Shown: one piece after another, positions 33,886 to 41,992 of the stretch | Numbering within the stretch: the first letter of the stretch is position 1 | How the letters are laid out: each line of letters opens with the position of its first letter | Source of the DNA: Bacteroidota bacterium | GTDB taxonomy: Bacteria; Bacteroidota; Bacteroidia; Bacteroidales; Dysgonomonadaceae | DNA: 64,000 nucleotides | Direction of reading: 5' to 3' | Assembly (NCBI GenBank): GCA_023437305.1 | Contig: JAEZGN010000022.1 | Location: 1-64,000 of the forward strand | Made by a program: the position numbers and the translations under genes | Notes under the pieces: generated by a model | Databases searched by the model: none | What the model was told of the DNA's origin: nothing | Seen by the model: the letters and a program-made list of their open reading frames with translations, nothing else

Positions 33886-36402
33886 ATGGAAAATAATTTT
33901 TCACAAAGAGTTCGCAAAATCATGGGGTATAGCCGTGAGGAGGCCGGACGTCTTCAAACCAATTATCTGGCACCCGAACATTTGATGCTTGGTATACTTC
34001 GTAACGCGGAAGGATTGGCCATACAGGCATTAAAGGATTTTGGAATAGATTTGGTTGAATTAAAAGATAGTATTGATAATAATATATTAAAGCAGCAGGA
34101 AGATGCATATCCAAACAGTGAAGTCGTATTAAGTAAAAGTACTGAAAAGATTTTAAAGATGAGTATACTTGAAGCTAGGCTTACAAAAAGTCAGGAGACT
34201 GACTCCGAGCACTTACTTCTTGCTATTCTTAAAGATCATGACAATATAGCGGCGATGCTGTTGGAAGAATATCATATGGATTATAACGGAGCTTTCACTT
34301 ATATAAAAAGTATGGGTGATATAATGCATGAAAATAAAAAACAGTCGCCTCGTATGGGTGCAGACTTTACAGATGATGACGATGAGGATGATGAACCAAT
34401 AAGCAGTGGAAACTCGAATGTTGGTACACAACAACCTCGTCAGGCTACAGATACGCCTGTACTCGATAATTTTGGTATAGACATGACAAAGTCGGCTTTG
34501 GAAAATAAGCTAGACCCAATTGTAGGGCGTGAAAAAGAAATTGAACGTTTAGCTCAGATTCTCAGCCGTCGTAAGAAAAACAATCCTATATTAATAGGAG
34601 AACCGGGGGTTGGTAAGTCTGCTATCGTTGAAGGTTTGGCATTACGAATAGTGCAGAAAAAAGTATCTCGAGTATTGTTCGATAAACGTGTTATTGCCCT
34701 TGATATGGCTTCGGTTGTAGCCGGAACCAAATATCGTGGACAATTTGAAGAACGAATAAAGGCTATTCTGAACGAGTTATCAAAGAATCCTAACATTATA
34801 TTGTTTATTGACGAGATACATACGATAGTAGGAGCGGGTGGAGCTACAGGCTCTCTGGATGCCGCTAATATGTTGAAACCGGCTTTGGCCAGAGGCGAGA
34901 TACAATGTATTGGAGCAACTACCCTCGATGAATATCGTAAGAATATAGAAAAAGATGGAGCTTTAGAACGTCGTTTCCAAAAGGTGATGGTAGATCCTAC
35001 CACAGCAGAAGAAACGCTACAGATATTACATAATATCAAAGAACGTTACGAAGAGCATCACAATGTGAAATATACTGAAGGTGCACTTGAAGCTTGTGTA
35101 AAACTCACAGATAGATATATTACAGATCGTAATTTTCCCGATAAAGCTATCGATGCTTTGGATGAAGCAGGTTCACGTATGCATATTGCAAATATACAGG
35201 TGCCTGTAGAAATTGAAGAAATTGAGAGTGAACTCAAAAATGTGATAGAGCAAAAAGGGGAGGCTGTAAAAGCGCAGAAATATGAGTTGGCTGCGAGTTT
35301 CCGAGATACACAACGTCAATTGATGGCTAAGCTTGACAAGGCTGAATTAGATTGGAAAGCATCGTTGAAAGAAAAACCGGAAACAGTAGACGCCGAAATG
35401 GTGGCTGAGGTAGTTTCTATGATGTCGGGAGTTCCTGTTCAACGTATTGGTGAGTCGGAAGGCTTGAAGCTTGTAGGTATGAAGGATAGCCTGAAAGCTG
35501 CTGTAATTGGGCAAGATGAGGCTGTAAGTAAAATAGTAAAAGCTATTCAGCGTAACCGTATAGGTCTTAAAGACCCTAACCGTCCGATTGGTTCATTTAT
35601 GTTCCTTGGACCTACAGGTGTAGGTAAAACTCACTTAGCCAAAAAGATTGCAGAACAATTGTTTGATTCTGCCGATGCCCTTATCCGTATAGACATGAGC
35701 GAATACATGGAGAAATTTAATGTATCGCGTTTGGTCGGAGCACCTCCGGGATATGTGGGATACGAAGAAGGTGGATTGTTGAGCGAAAAAGTACGTCGCA
35801 AACCTTATTCTGTAGTACTGCTTGATGAGATAGAAAAGGCACATCCTGATGTGTATAATATCTTGTTGCAGGTGATGGACGAAGGTCACTTGACTGATAG
35901 TATGGGACGTAAGATAGACTTCAAGAATACAATACTGATTATGACATCTAATGTAGGTACACGTCAGTTGAAAGATTTTGGTGGTGGTATCGGTTTTAAT
36001 AAGCAATCTGCTGCTAACAAAGAATTCTCGAGAGGTGTACTTCAAAAGGCATTGAATAAGTCTTTTTCTCCAGAGTTTTTGAATCGTGTAGATGATATAA
36101 TAACATTCGATCAGTTAGATAAGACTTCTATCGAGAAGATCATCGATATAGAACTGAAAGGCTTCTATAAACGTATGTCGGAGCTAGGATATACTATCGA
36201 GTTAAGTCAGGAAGCGAAAGATTTCCTTACAGATAAGGGTTATGATGTTCAGTTTGGTGCCCGTCCGTTGAAACGTGCTATTCAGAACTACGTGGAAGAT
36301 GAGATTGCTGAGTTAATCCTTTCAGGCGGAGTAGCTGAAAATGGGACTATAACCTTTGAAGTGGATAAAGAAAAAGATAAATTGAAAGCAATAGCTAAAT
36401 AA
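33886..36402 (+). CDS. clpC: ATP-dependent Clp protease ATPase subunit ClpC
   Basis: An 838-residue AAA+ unfoldase that feeds proteins to ClpP. The Clp N-domain repeats occupy ~1-145, followed by an acidic linker (DDDDEDDEP). AAA-1 has Walker A GEPGVGKS and Walker B LFIDEIHTI. A UVR/M-domain coiled coil (EAVKAQKYELAASFRDTQRQL) lies near 420-450, as in ClpC rather than ClpA. AAA-2 has GPTGVGKT and VVLLDEIEKAHPDV. The GGGIGFNK loop (~703) is the IGF-type ClpP contact. It has its own promoter and a perfect terminator. No McsA/McsB partner is nearby. Confidence 0.95.
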   Translation: MENNFSQRVRKIMGYSREEAGRLQTNYLAPEHLMLGILRNAEGLAIQALKDFGIDLVELKDSIDNNILKQQEDAYPNSEVVLSKSTEKILKMSILEARLTKSQETDSEHLLLAILKDHDNIAAMLLEEYHMDYNGAFTYIKSMGDIMHENKKQSPRMGADFTDDDDEDDEPISSGNSNVGTQQPRQATDTPVLDNFGIDMTKSALENKLDPIVGREKEIERLAQILSRRKKNNPILIGEPGVGKSAIVEGLALRIVQKKVSRVLFDKRVIALDMASVVAGTKYRGQFEERIKAILNELSKNPNIILFIDEIHTIVGAGGATGSLDAANMLKPALARGEIQCIGATTLDEYRKNIEKDGALERRFQKVMVDPTTAEETLQILHNIKERYEEHHNVKYTEGALEACVKLTDRYITDRNFPDKAIDALDEAGSRMHIANIQVPVEIEEIESELKNVIEQKGEAVKAQKYELAASFRDTQRQLMAKLDKAELDWKASLKEKPETVDAEMVAEVVSMMSGVPVQRIGESEGLKLVGMKDSLKAAVIGQDEAVSKIVKAIQRNRIGLKDPNRPIGSFMFLGPTGVGKTHLAKKIAEQLFDSADALIRIDMSEYMEKFNVSRLVGAPPGYVGYEEGGLLSEKVRRKPYSVVLLDEIEKAHPDVYNILLQVMDEGHLTDSMGRKIDFKNTILIMTSNVGTRQLKDFGGGIGFNKQSAANKEFSRGVLQKALNKSFSPEFLNRVDDIITFDQLDKTSIEKIIDIELKGFYKRMSELGYTIELSQEAKDFLTDKGYDVQFGARPLKRAIQNYVEDEIAELILSGGVAENGTITFEVDKEKDKLKAIAK

Positions 36403-36420
36403 ATTTTCTTAAATATTTTT

Positions 36421-36453
36421 AAAGAGGAGTGGATTATCCACTCCTCTTTTTAT
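36421..36453 (+). terminator. Terminator of clpC
   Basis: A perfect 13-bp stem AAAGAGGAGTGGA / TCCACTCCTCTTT with a 3-nt loop and T-tail. Confidence 0.92.
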
Positions 36454-36487
36454 ATATATTCTCGTCTTGAAATAACAGTGTCTTTTG

Positions 36488-37087
36488 TTATAGGTTTCGT
36501 GCATGTCGCATCAACTCTTCTCTTATAATAGTGAGTTTTAAGCTTACGATATGATTCGCCTTTTGGAACTCTTCAGTGTCGTCAAGCTTTTTGTGTCGGC
36601 GAACAAACTCATCCAAGCTGTCGGTGTCTGAATATCCTTCAAAAATGGTATCCTTTGCTTCTTTTGCCTTTCGGACTACTTCTGCAGTCTCTTTCAATGG
36701 AGGGATCAACAGCAATGTATCCAATACTATATTGAGGTATGAAAAGTCTAATGACAACCCGAAGTCTTCATCTTCGATAATCCTTAGCCACTGATATATC
36801 AAACTGATGTTTTCTTTAGTTACTCCCTCTATATGTATATAGTTCTTATCGAAAAGATCTTCTCTTATAGCCGATACCGTTCTGTTGAAATCATACTTTT
36901 CTGTTTCATAGTACTTATTTGCCGTTTCTTCGTCGCAGCCGGTAAGAGATTGTATTTCCTTTATCGATTTAGCTTTGAATAGGTAGATACATTTTTCTAC
37001 ATCATTATCATTGTCTTTCAACATTTGTATGGCTTCTCCCATTGGTATGGGAAGTATTTTTCTGAGCTCAATGATCTTTTCTTTCAT
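36488..37087 (-). CDS. Uncharacterised protein with TS-N/UBA-like N-terminus
   Basis: A 199-residue soluble, helical, charged protein. I chose the ATG giving MKEKIIELRKILPIPMGEAI; the frame can be opened 49 codons upstream, but a consensus promoter lies inside that extension. Residues ~5-40 (LRKILPIPMGEAIQMLKDND, then VEKCIYLF) resemble the ubiquitin-associated-like TS-N domain of elongation factor Ts. The rest has no recognised domain; a stretch LLLIPPLKETAEVVRKAKEA is amphipathic. The function is unknown. It is divergent from the creatininase-family gene and has a strong promoter. Confidence 0.75.
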   Translation of the reverse strand: MKEKIIELRKILPIPMGEAIQMLKDNDNDVEKCIYLFKAKSIKEIQSLTGCDEETANKYYETEKYDFNRTVSAIREDLFDKNYIHIEGVTKENISLIYQWLRIIEDEDFGLSLDFSYLNIVLDTLLLIPPLKETAEVVRKAKEAKDTIFEGYSDTDSLDEFVRRHKKLDDTEEFQKANHIVSLKLTIIREELMRHARNL

Positions 37088-37106
37088 TTGTTTGTTTTTT
37101 ACCCAA

Positions 37107-37138
37107 CAAAGATAAAAAGCTATTGTTATCTTTACAAA
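37107..37138 (-). promoter_or_regulatory. Consensus promoter of the TS-N-like gene
   Basis: On the minus strand, TTTG (plus 37135-37138), a 20-bp spacer and TATCTTTG (plus 37107-37114) match both promoter boxes at ideal spacing. The same arrangement is found at rplU. Confidence 0.8.
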
Positions 37139-37155
37139 TAATAAAAAGTAAGGAT

Positions 37156-37911
37156 ATGAACTCACGATTTGATATGTTGTCAGCGATATACAACGACACG
37201 AAGAACGAAAAGTACGATTATGCAGTGCAGCCATGGGGTGCTACCGAGCCTCATAATTATCATTTGCCTTATATGACAGATTGCTATCTGGCTCACGATT
37301 TGTCAGTAGATGCAGTCATTAAGGCATACGAAAAAGATAAAATAAAAGGGATGGTATTGCCTGTGATACATCTCGGATCTCAGAATCCGGGGCAAAGAGA
37401 ACTACCTTTTTGTTTGCATGCCGGTTATGAGACTCAAAAAGCCATACTATCCGATATTGTTTCTTCGCTGAACTTTCAAGGGATACATAAACTGGTTATT
37501 GTAAACGGACATGGTGGGAATAGCTTTAAGAATATGATACGAGATCTGGCTGTTCAATATCCTGATTTTTTGATTGTGATAAGTAATCTGTTCGCCATTG
37601 TTCCCCAGATCGGATATTTTGAAGAAAAAGACGACCATGCCGGCGAAATGGAAACCTCTGTGATGATGCATTACCATCCCGAGTTGGTGAACCTATCTGT
37701 TGCAGGAGAGGGAGCGTCTAAGACCTTTAGTGCAGAATCTCTTAGAGATGGCATTGGCTGGACACCAAGAAATTGGGCGAGGGTCTCTCATGATACAGGG
37801 ATTGGAAACCCTAAAAAGTCGACAGCAGAGAAAGGTCGGAAATATGCCGATGCCGTGAGCCGGAAACTTTCTGAACTGTTTATAGATGTAGCGAAAGAGA
37901 GTATTTATTGA
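37156..37911 (+). CDS. Creatininase family amidohydrolase
   Basis: A 251-residue metal-dependent amidohydrolase of the creatininase fold. Metal ligands are visible in WGATEPHNYHLPYMTDCYLA (Glu/His/Asp at ~30-43), the NGHGGNS loop (~116-122) and DDHAGEMETS (~164-173). Members act on cyclic amides or in cofactor pathways (creatininase, MftE, ArfB), so the substrate cannot be read from sequence. I used the ATG after AGGAT; an upstream TTG is less likely. It is convergent with the GH43 gene, with a long inverted repeat between. Confidence 0.88.
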   Translation: MNSRFDMLSAIYNDTKNEKYDYAVQPWGATEPHNYHLPYMTDCYLAHDLSVDAVIKAYEKDKIKGMVLPVIHLGSQNPGQRELPFCLHAGYETQKAILSDIVSSLNFQGIHKLVIVNGHGGNSFKNMIRDLAVQYPDFLIVISNLFAIVPQIGYFEEKDDHAGEMETSVMMHYHPELVNLSVAGEGASKTFSAESLRDGIGWTPRNWARVSHDTGIGNPKKSTAEKGRKYADAVSRKLSELFIDVAKESIY

Positions 37912-37920
37912 TAAATTAAA

Positions 37921-38043
37921 AAGGTGGAATAATTGCTGTTTTTCTTTGTCATGTTGAACGAAGTGAAACATCTCGTGTATTGAAAGTCGAGATTCTTCGT
38001 TACACTCAGAATGACAAAGAAAAAGCACCAATTATCCCACCTT
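37921..38043. repeat. Long imperfect inverted repeat (MITE/REP-like), copy 1
   Basis: About 123 bp folding on itself: AAGGTGGAATAATTGCTG and TTTTTCTTTGTCATGTTGAA on the left match the reverse complement of the right end (CCACCTT end, ATGACAAAGAAAAAGCACC). The centre has CATCTCG / CGAGATT. The GTCAT..GAACGAAGTGAAA core recurs in opposite orientation at 60311-60485. It sits between convergent stops and may also end both transcripts. Confidence 0.75.
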
Positions 38044-38052
38044 CATCTTATA

Positions 38053-39645
38053 TTATCTTTTTGCATCGTAATCGAACCAATCAAAATAGGCTTTGGCTTT
38101 ACTTGGTTTCCCATTCGAAGAGGTGTAAAGCCCTATCATCACCCCTGTAAAGCCACCTGCAACCTCAGTACTCAGGTATCGGGTATCTAGCCTTCCCAAT
38201 TCGTTGAAGTTGTCGCTATCGGCTTCTGCGTAATAAAAAGCGTATTGAGAAGGTGTGCCTTCGGTTTTTAATTTCAGCTTATTACTTTTAACGTGTTTTT
38301 CTCCGGCAATGTAAGAAAGTGATCCCACTTTTACACGTAATTGCACTATATACTGATTGCCCGACTTTTTCAATAACAAGTCGTAGTGATGCGTATTATT
38401 TTGTATCAATGTCATTCCCGCTTCTTCGTTATTAGCAGATGAATTGAACTCTAAAAGAGTTTCAGCCCTGAAATCATGCTCTGTTTGTCGGCGGCAGATC
38501 ATTGATATTGCCTCAGTTTCGTTTAACGTATATGGAGATGTACTGATTCTTATCCATCCTTTCTTTTCTGTCAACGAATAGTTTTCTCTGATAGGATTAC
38601 GTAGATATTGCCACTCGAATCCCAGTTTATCAGCATCAAAGTCTGTACGTATTGCTGCTCTCTCTACAGGATGGAGTGGGAGTGTAGGAACGTCCATGTT
38701 TAGTGAAACAGTTCCGTTTCCGTTCACTTGTGGCCAGCCACCTTTAGGCCAGTCTACAGGGGCTAAGAATGTTTCACGTCCCAGTACATGATAATATGCC
38801 CATTGATGAGTTACTCTGAATCCTAGGAATACCATCCACCAAGAGCCGTCTTTTGCCTGTACAAGATCTGCATGTCCTACACCCTGTATAGTATTGCTTT
38901 GCCCTCTTCTGTTGGCATGAGTCAGTATCGGATTTAATGGGCACGATTCGTAAGGGCCGAATATATTCTTGCTGCGTCCTATTGTAGCGCTGTGCATATA
39001 TTCTGTTCCTCCTTCACCGAGCAAAAGATAATAGAAACCATCTTTTTTGTAGATATGTGGAGCTTCGGGGAAACGACCTCCTATGCCGCCCCAAACAAGA
39101 CGTTCGGGAGATAATACCTTACCTGTTTTAATATCGATTTCTGTAACTCGGATACCTTCGTCACCTTGAGTTACAAAATATGTTTTACCATCTTCATCCC
39201 AGAATATATCAGGGTCTATGCTTTTTATATCTACCCAAATAGGGTCGCTCCAAGGTCCTGCCGGATCGGTAGCCGTACAGTAAAAATTACCTTTATCTGA
39301 TACGTTTGTACAAATGACATAAAATAGCCCATCGTGGTAACGTATAGACGGAGCATATAGTCCTCCCGATGCTGAAACTTTGTGTAATGACAACTGCGAA
39401 TCTCTTGTTAGGCAATGTCCTATCTGTTTCCAGTTTATCAAATCTTTGCTATGATAGATAGGTAGCCCCGGAAAATATTCGAATGATGAAGTGACAAGAT
39501 AAAAATCGTCTCCTACTCTGCAAACACTGGGATCGGGATTGAACCCCGGGATTATCGGATTTTTGTATCCCGTTTGCGAAAAAGCCTGACTGATCAACAA
39601 AGTAGTGAGGAAAAAGAGAAAGAATGTTCTAAAAACGCTTTTCAT
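38053..39645 (-). CDS. GH43 glycoside hydrolase (arabinofuranosidase/xylosidase type)
   Basis: A 530-residue exported GH43 enzyme. A signal peptide ends at ~23 (SQAFSQ). The five-blade propeller carries base D38 (GFNPDPSVCR), the IDPDIFWDEDG Asp (144-146) and acid E194 in GRFPEAPHIY. The C-terminal ~200 residues form the beta-sandwich appended in many GH43 enzymes (RADFDADKLG and following). It probably removes alpha-L-arabinofuranose or beta-xylose from side chains. It is the last gene of the GH3-GH95-GH3-GH43 run. Confidence 0.9.
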   Translation of the reverse strand: MKSVFRTFFLFFLTTLLISQAFSQTGYKNPIIPGFNPDPSVCRVGDDFYLVTSSFEYFPGLPIYHSKDLINWKQIGHCLTRDSQLSLHKVSASGGLYAPSIRYHDGLFYVICTNVSDKGNFYCTATDPAGPWSDPIWVDIKSIDPDIFWDEDGKTYFVTQGDEGIRVTEIDIKTGKVLSPERLVWGGIGGRFPEAPHIYKKDGFYYLLLGEGGTEYMHSATIGRSKNIFGPYESCPLNPILTHANRRGQSNTIQGVGHADLVQAKDGSWWMVFLGFRVTHQWAYYHVLGRETFLAPVDWPKGGWPQVNGNGTVSLNMDVPTLPLHPVERAAIRTDFDADKLGFEWQYLRNPIRENYSLTEKKGWIRISTSPYTLNETEAISMICRRQTEHDFRAETLLEFNSSANNEEAGMTLIQNNTHHYDLLLKKSGNQYIVQLRVKVGSLSYIAGEKHVKSNKLKLKTEGTPSQYAFYYAEADSDNFNELGRLDTRYLSTEVAGGFTGVMIGLYTSSNGKPSKAKAYFDWFDYDAKR

Positions 39646-39685
39646 GGTCTTCTGTTATGTGGTTGTTTTTCAGTTTAATATAATA

Positions 39686-39736
39686 GAAAGGTGACAAAAG
39701 TGACACTTTTTTCAAAGATTCTGTTTGTCACCTTTC
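39686..39736. repeat. GTGACA hairpin repeat, copy B
   Basis: Arms GAAAGGTGACAAA and TTTGTCACCTTTC form a perfect 13-bp stem over a 25-nt loop. The left arm holds the same 16-bp core as copy A at 14227-14242. It lies between the GH3 stop and the GH43 start. Confidence 0.7.
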
Positions 39737-39768
39737 CATTTCTGTCAGGTTCCTATTTAAAGATAATT

Positions 39769-41970
39769 TTATTTCACATTTATTGTTACAGAGCTTTTTA
39801 CATCCGCAGATGATGCAGCACAATGCAATGTGAACTTATCCGATTCTACTACCCATTCGTGTGCTTTGTCATTGAAGAAAGCAAGGTCTTTGACAGGTAT
39901 TGACAGTTCTACATTTTTAGTCTCTCCCGCTTTTAAGAAAACTTTTTTGAATGCTTTCAATTCTTTAGCAGGGCGTTCCATCGAAGGTTTTTGCTGTGAT
40001 GCATATATCTGTACCGATTCAGCACCGTCAACGTTTCCTTTGTTAGTAAGAGTTAGGCTTATTTTAATTTCGTCATTTTTAGTGTACTCTTTCTTGTCTG
40101 TAGAAGCTTTACCATACTCGAATGTGGTATATGACAATCCATAGCCGAAAGGAAATAAAGCCGGAATTTTCTTTGTATCGTGCCAACGGTAACCAACCAA
40201 GATATCTTCTTTGTATATCTGTTTGATACTATCTCCCGGATAAGAAATTGAACCGAAAGATATAGCACCGTTATCTTCTAACTTCTTCGGAATACTGAAT
40301 GGTAACTTTCCCGAAGGATTGATGTCACCTGCAATTACATTCGCTGTAGCATTTCCTGCTTCCGAACCAAGATACCATGACTGCATCAAGGCAGGTACTT
40401 TATCCAACCACGGCATAGCTACGGCATTTCCACTCACGATAAAGATTCCCATGTTCTTATTTACTTTCAACAAGTCTTCGATTAGTTCGTTCTGACCAAA
40501 TGGCAGGTCGTAAGAAGTACGGTCTCCGCCTTCGCAGTCTTGTTGATAGTTCTTGTTTAATCCTCCGAAGAATAAAACAACGTCTGCATCTTTAACCAAA
40601 GCCAAAGCTTCTCGCTTCAATGAGTCCGCATTGTACGGAGACGGAATGAAATGATCGTATACGCTAGGTCCTGAACCGTACCCCATTGTGTAGAATACTT
40701 TATCAGCACCATATTTATTTTTTAATCCTTCGAGAGGAGAAACTTCTTTCTTTACTTTCAGTTCAGACGATCCTCCACCTACGGTTAGTGATCGGGTTGC
40801 GTTTTCGCCGATTACAACAATTTTCTTGTAACGGTCTTTAGCTATCGGGAAAAAGTTATTTGTATTTTTCATCAATACAATACCTTGCTCAGCCACTTCA
40901 CGGCTTACAGCTGCATGTTCGGGTGTCGCAAAACTACCGTATGGACGATTTCTGTCCATATTGGTTCTAAAGTTTAGACGTAATACTCTACGAACTTTAT
41001 CATCGAGGGTAGACATCGGTAATTCGCCCTTTTCCAACATCTTCAGATATGGTTTTGCCAGATAGTAATTGTCGTAAGCAAAACTTTGGCCCCATGTGAG
41101 CCCGTTAGTCCAAGTACCCATTTCTATATCGAGACCGTACAATGCTGCTTCACGTGTGTCGTGGGCACTTCCCCAGTCTGTAACTACCACACCGTCATAT
41201 TTCCATTCTCCTTTTAGTATCTGATTGATAAGTCTTTCGTGATGGCTGCAATACTGACCTCTGTATTTGTTATAAGAACCCATTATTGCCCATACCTTAC
41301 CTTCTTCTACTCCTGCTTTGAATGCAGGTAGGTATATTTCATATAATGCTCTGTCGCTCACTTCCACGTCGATATGCCCACGCCATAGTTCCTGATTATT
41401 TAGGGCAAAGTGCTTCATCGTAGCAGCGATTCCGTTTTGTTGTACTCCTTTAACGAAAGGAACAACCATCTTAGAGGCTAAGTAAGGGTCTTCGCCCATA
41501 TATTCAAAGTTACGACCATTCATCGGCGTGCGATAAATATTTACACCGGGGCCAAGAATCATTTCTTTTTTTCTGAAACGAGCTTCTTCTCCCAGTGCAT
41601 TTCCGTATTTCAGTGAAAGCTCGGGGTTGAATGTCGCAGCCAAACATGTTAATGCAGGGAAAGCAGTACATGAGTCGTTTGTCCATCCTGCATGGTTCCA
41701 TGTATCCCAGTCTATTTCCATACGCACTCCATGAGGGCCGTCGCTCATCCATATTTCAGGAATACCCAGACGAGGAACTCCGGGTGTACTAAATTTAGAT
41801 TGAGCATGTATCATTGCAATCTTTTCTTCCAAAGTCATTCTTGATAGAGCATCTTCTATTCTGACTTCTATAGGTTTACTATCGTCAAGGTAGACCGGAA
41901 TCTGTTTTGTTTGTCCGTTTGCTTGCAATAAGAGTAAGCTGAATAATACATAAAAAAATAGTTTCTTCAT
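39769..41970 (-). CDS. GH3 beta-glucosidase-type enzyme
   Basis: A 733-residue exported GH3 enzyme. The signal peptide spans ~1-19 (LLLLQANGQ). The barrel contains WMSDGPHGVRMEIDW, KHFALNNQE and the nucleophile D265 in VVVTDWGSAHDT. The (alpha/beta)6 sandwich and a fibronectin III-like C-terminal domain (SLTLTNKGNVDGAESVQIYA) complete a standard GH3 layout. Beta-glucosidase on the xyloglucan backbone is the likely role by context. It follows the GH95 gene by 22 bp. Confidence 0.9.
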   Translation of the reverse strand: MKKLFFYVLFSLLLLQANGQTKQIPVYLDDSKPIEVRIEDALSRMTLEEKIAMIHAQSKFSTPGVPRLGIPEIWMSDGPHGVRMEIDWDTWNHAGWTNDSCTAFPALTCLAATFNPELSLKYGNALGEEARFRKKEMILGPGVNIYRTPMNGRNFEYMGEDPYLASKMVVPFVKGVQQNGIAATMKHFALNNQELWRGHIDVEVSDRALYEIYLPAFKAGVEEGKVWAIMGSYNKYRGQYCSHHERLINQILKGEWKYDGVVVTDWGSAHDTREAALYGLDIEMGTWTNGLTWGQSFAYDNYYLAKPYLKMLEKGELPMSTLDDKVRRVLRLNFRTNMDRNRPYGSFATPEHAAVSREVAEQGIVLMKNTNNFFPIAKDRYKKIVVIGENATRSLTVGGGSSELKVKKEVSPLEGLKNKYGADKVFYTMGYGSGPSVYDHFIPSPYNADSLKREALALVKDADVVLFFGGLNKNYQQDCEGGDRTSYDLPFGQNELIEDLLKVNKNMGIFIVSGNAVAMPWLDKVPALMQSWYLGSEAGNATANVIAGDINPSGKLPFSIPKKLEDNGAISFGSISYPGDSIKQIYKEDILVGYRWHDTKKIPALFPFGYGLSYTTFEYGKASTDKKEYTKNDEIKISLTLTNKGNVDGAESVQIYASQQKPSMERPAKELKAFKKVFLKAGETKNVELSIPVKDLAFFNDKAHEWVVESDKFTLHCAASSADVKSSVTINVK

Positions 41971-41992
41971 ATTTTCTGTAATTGTTTAATAT

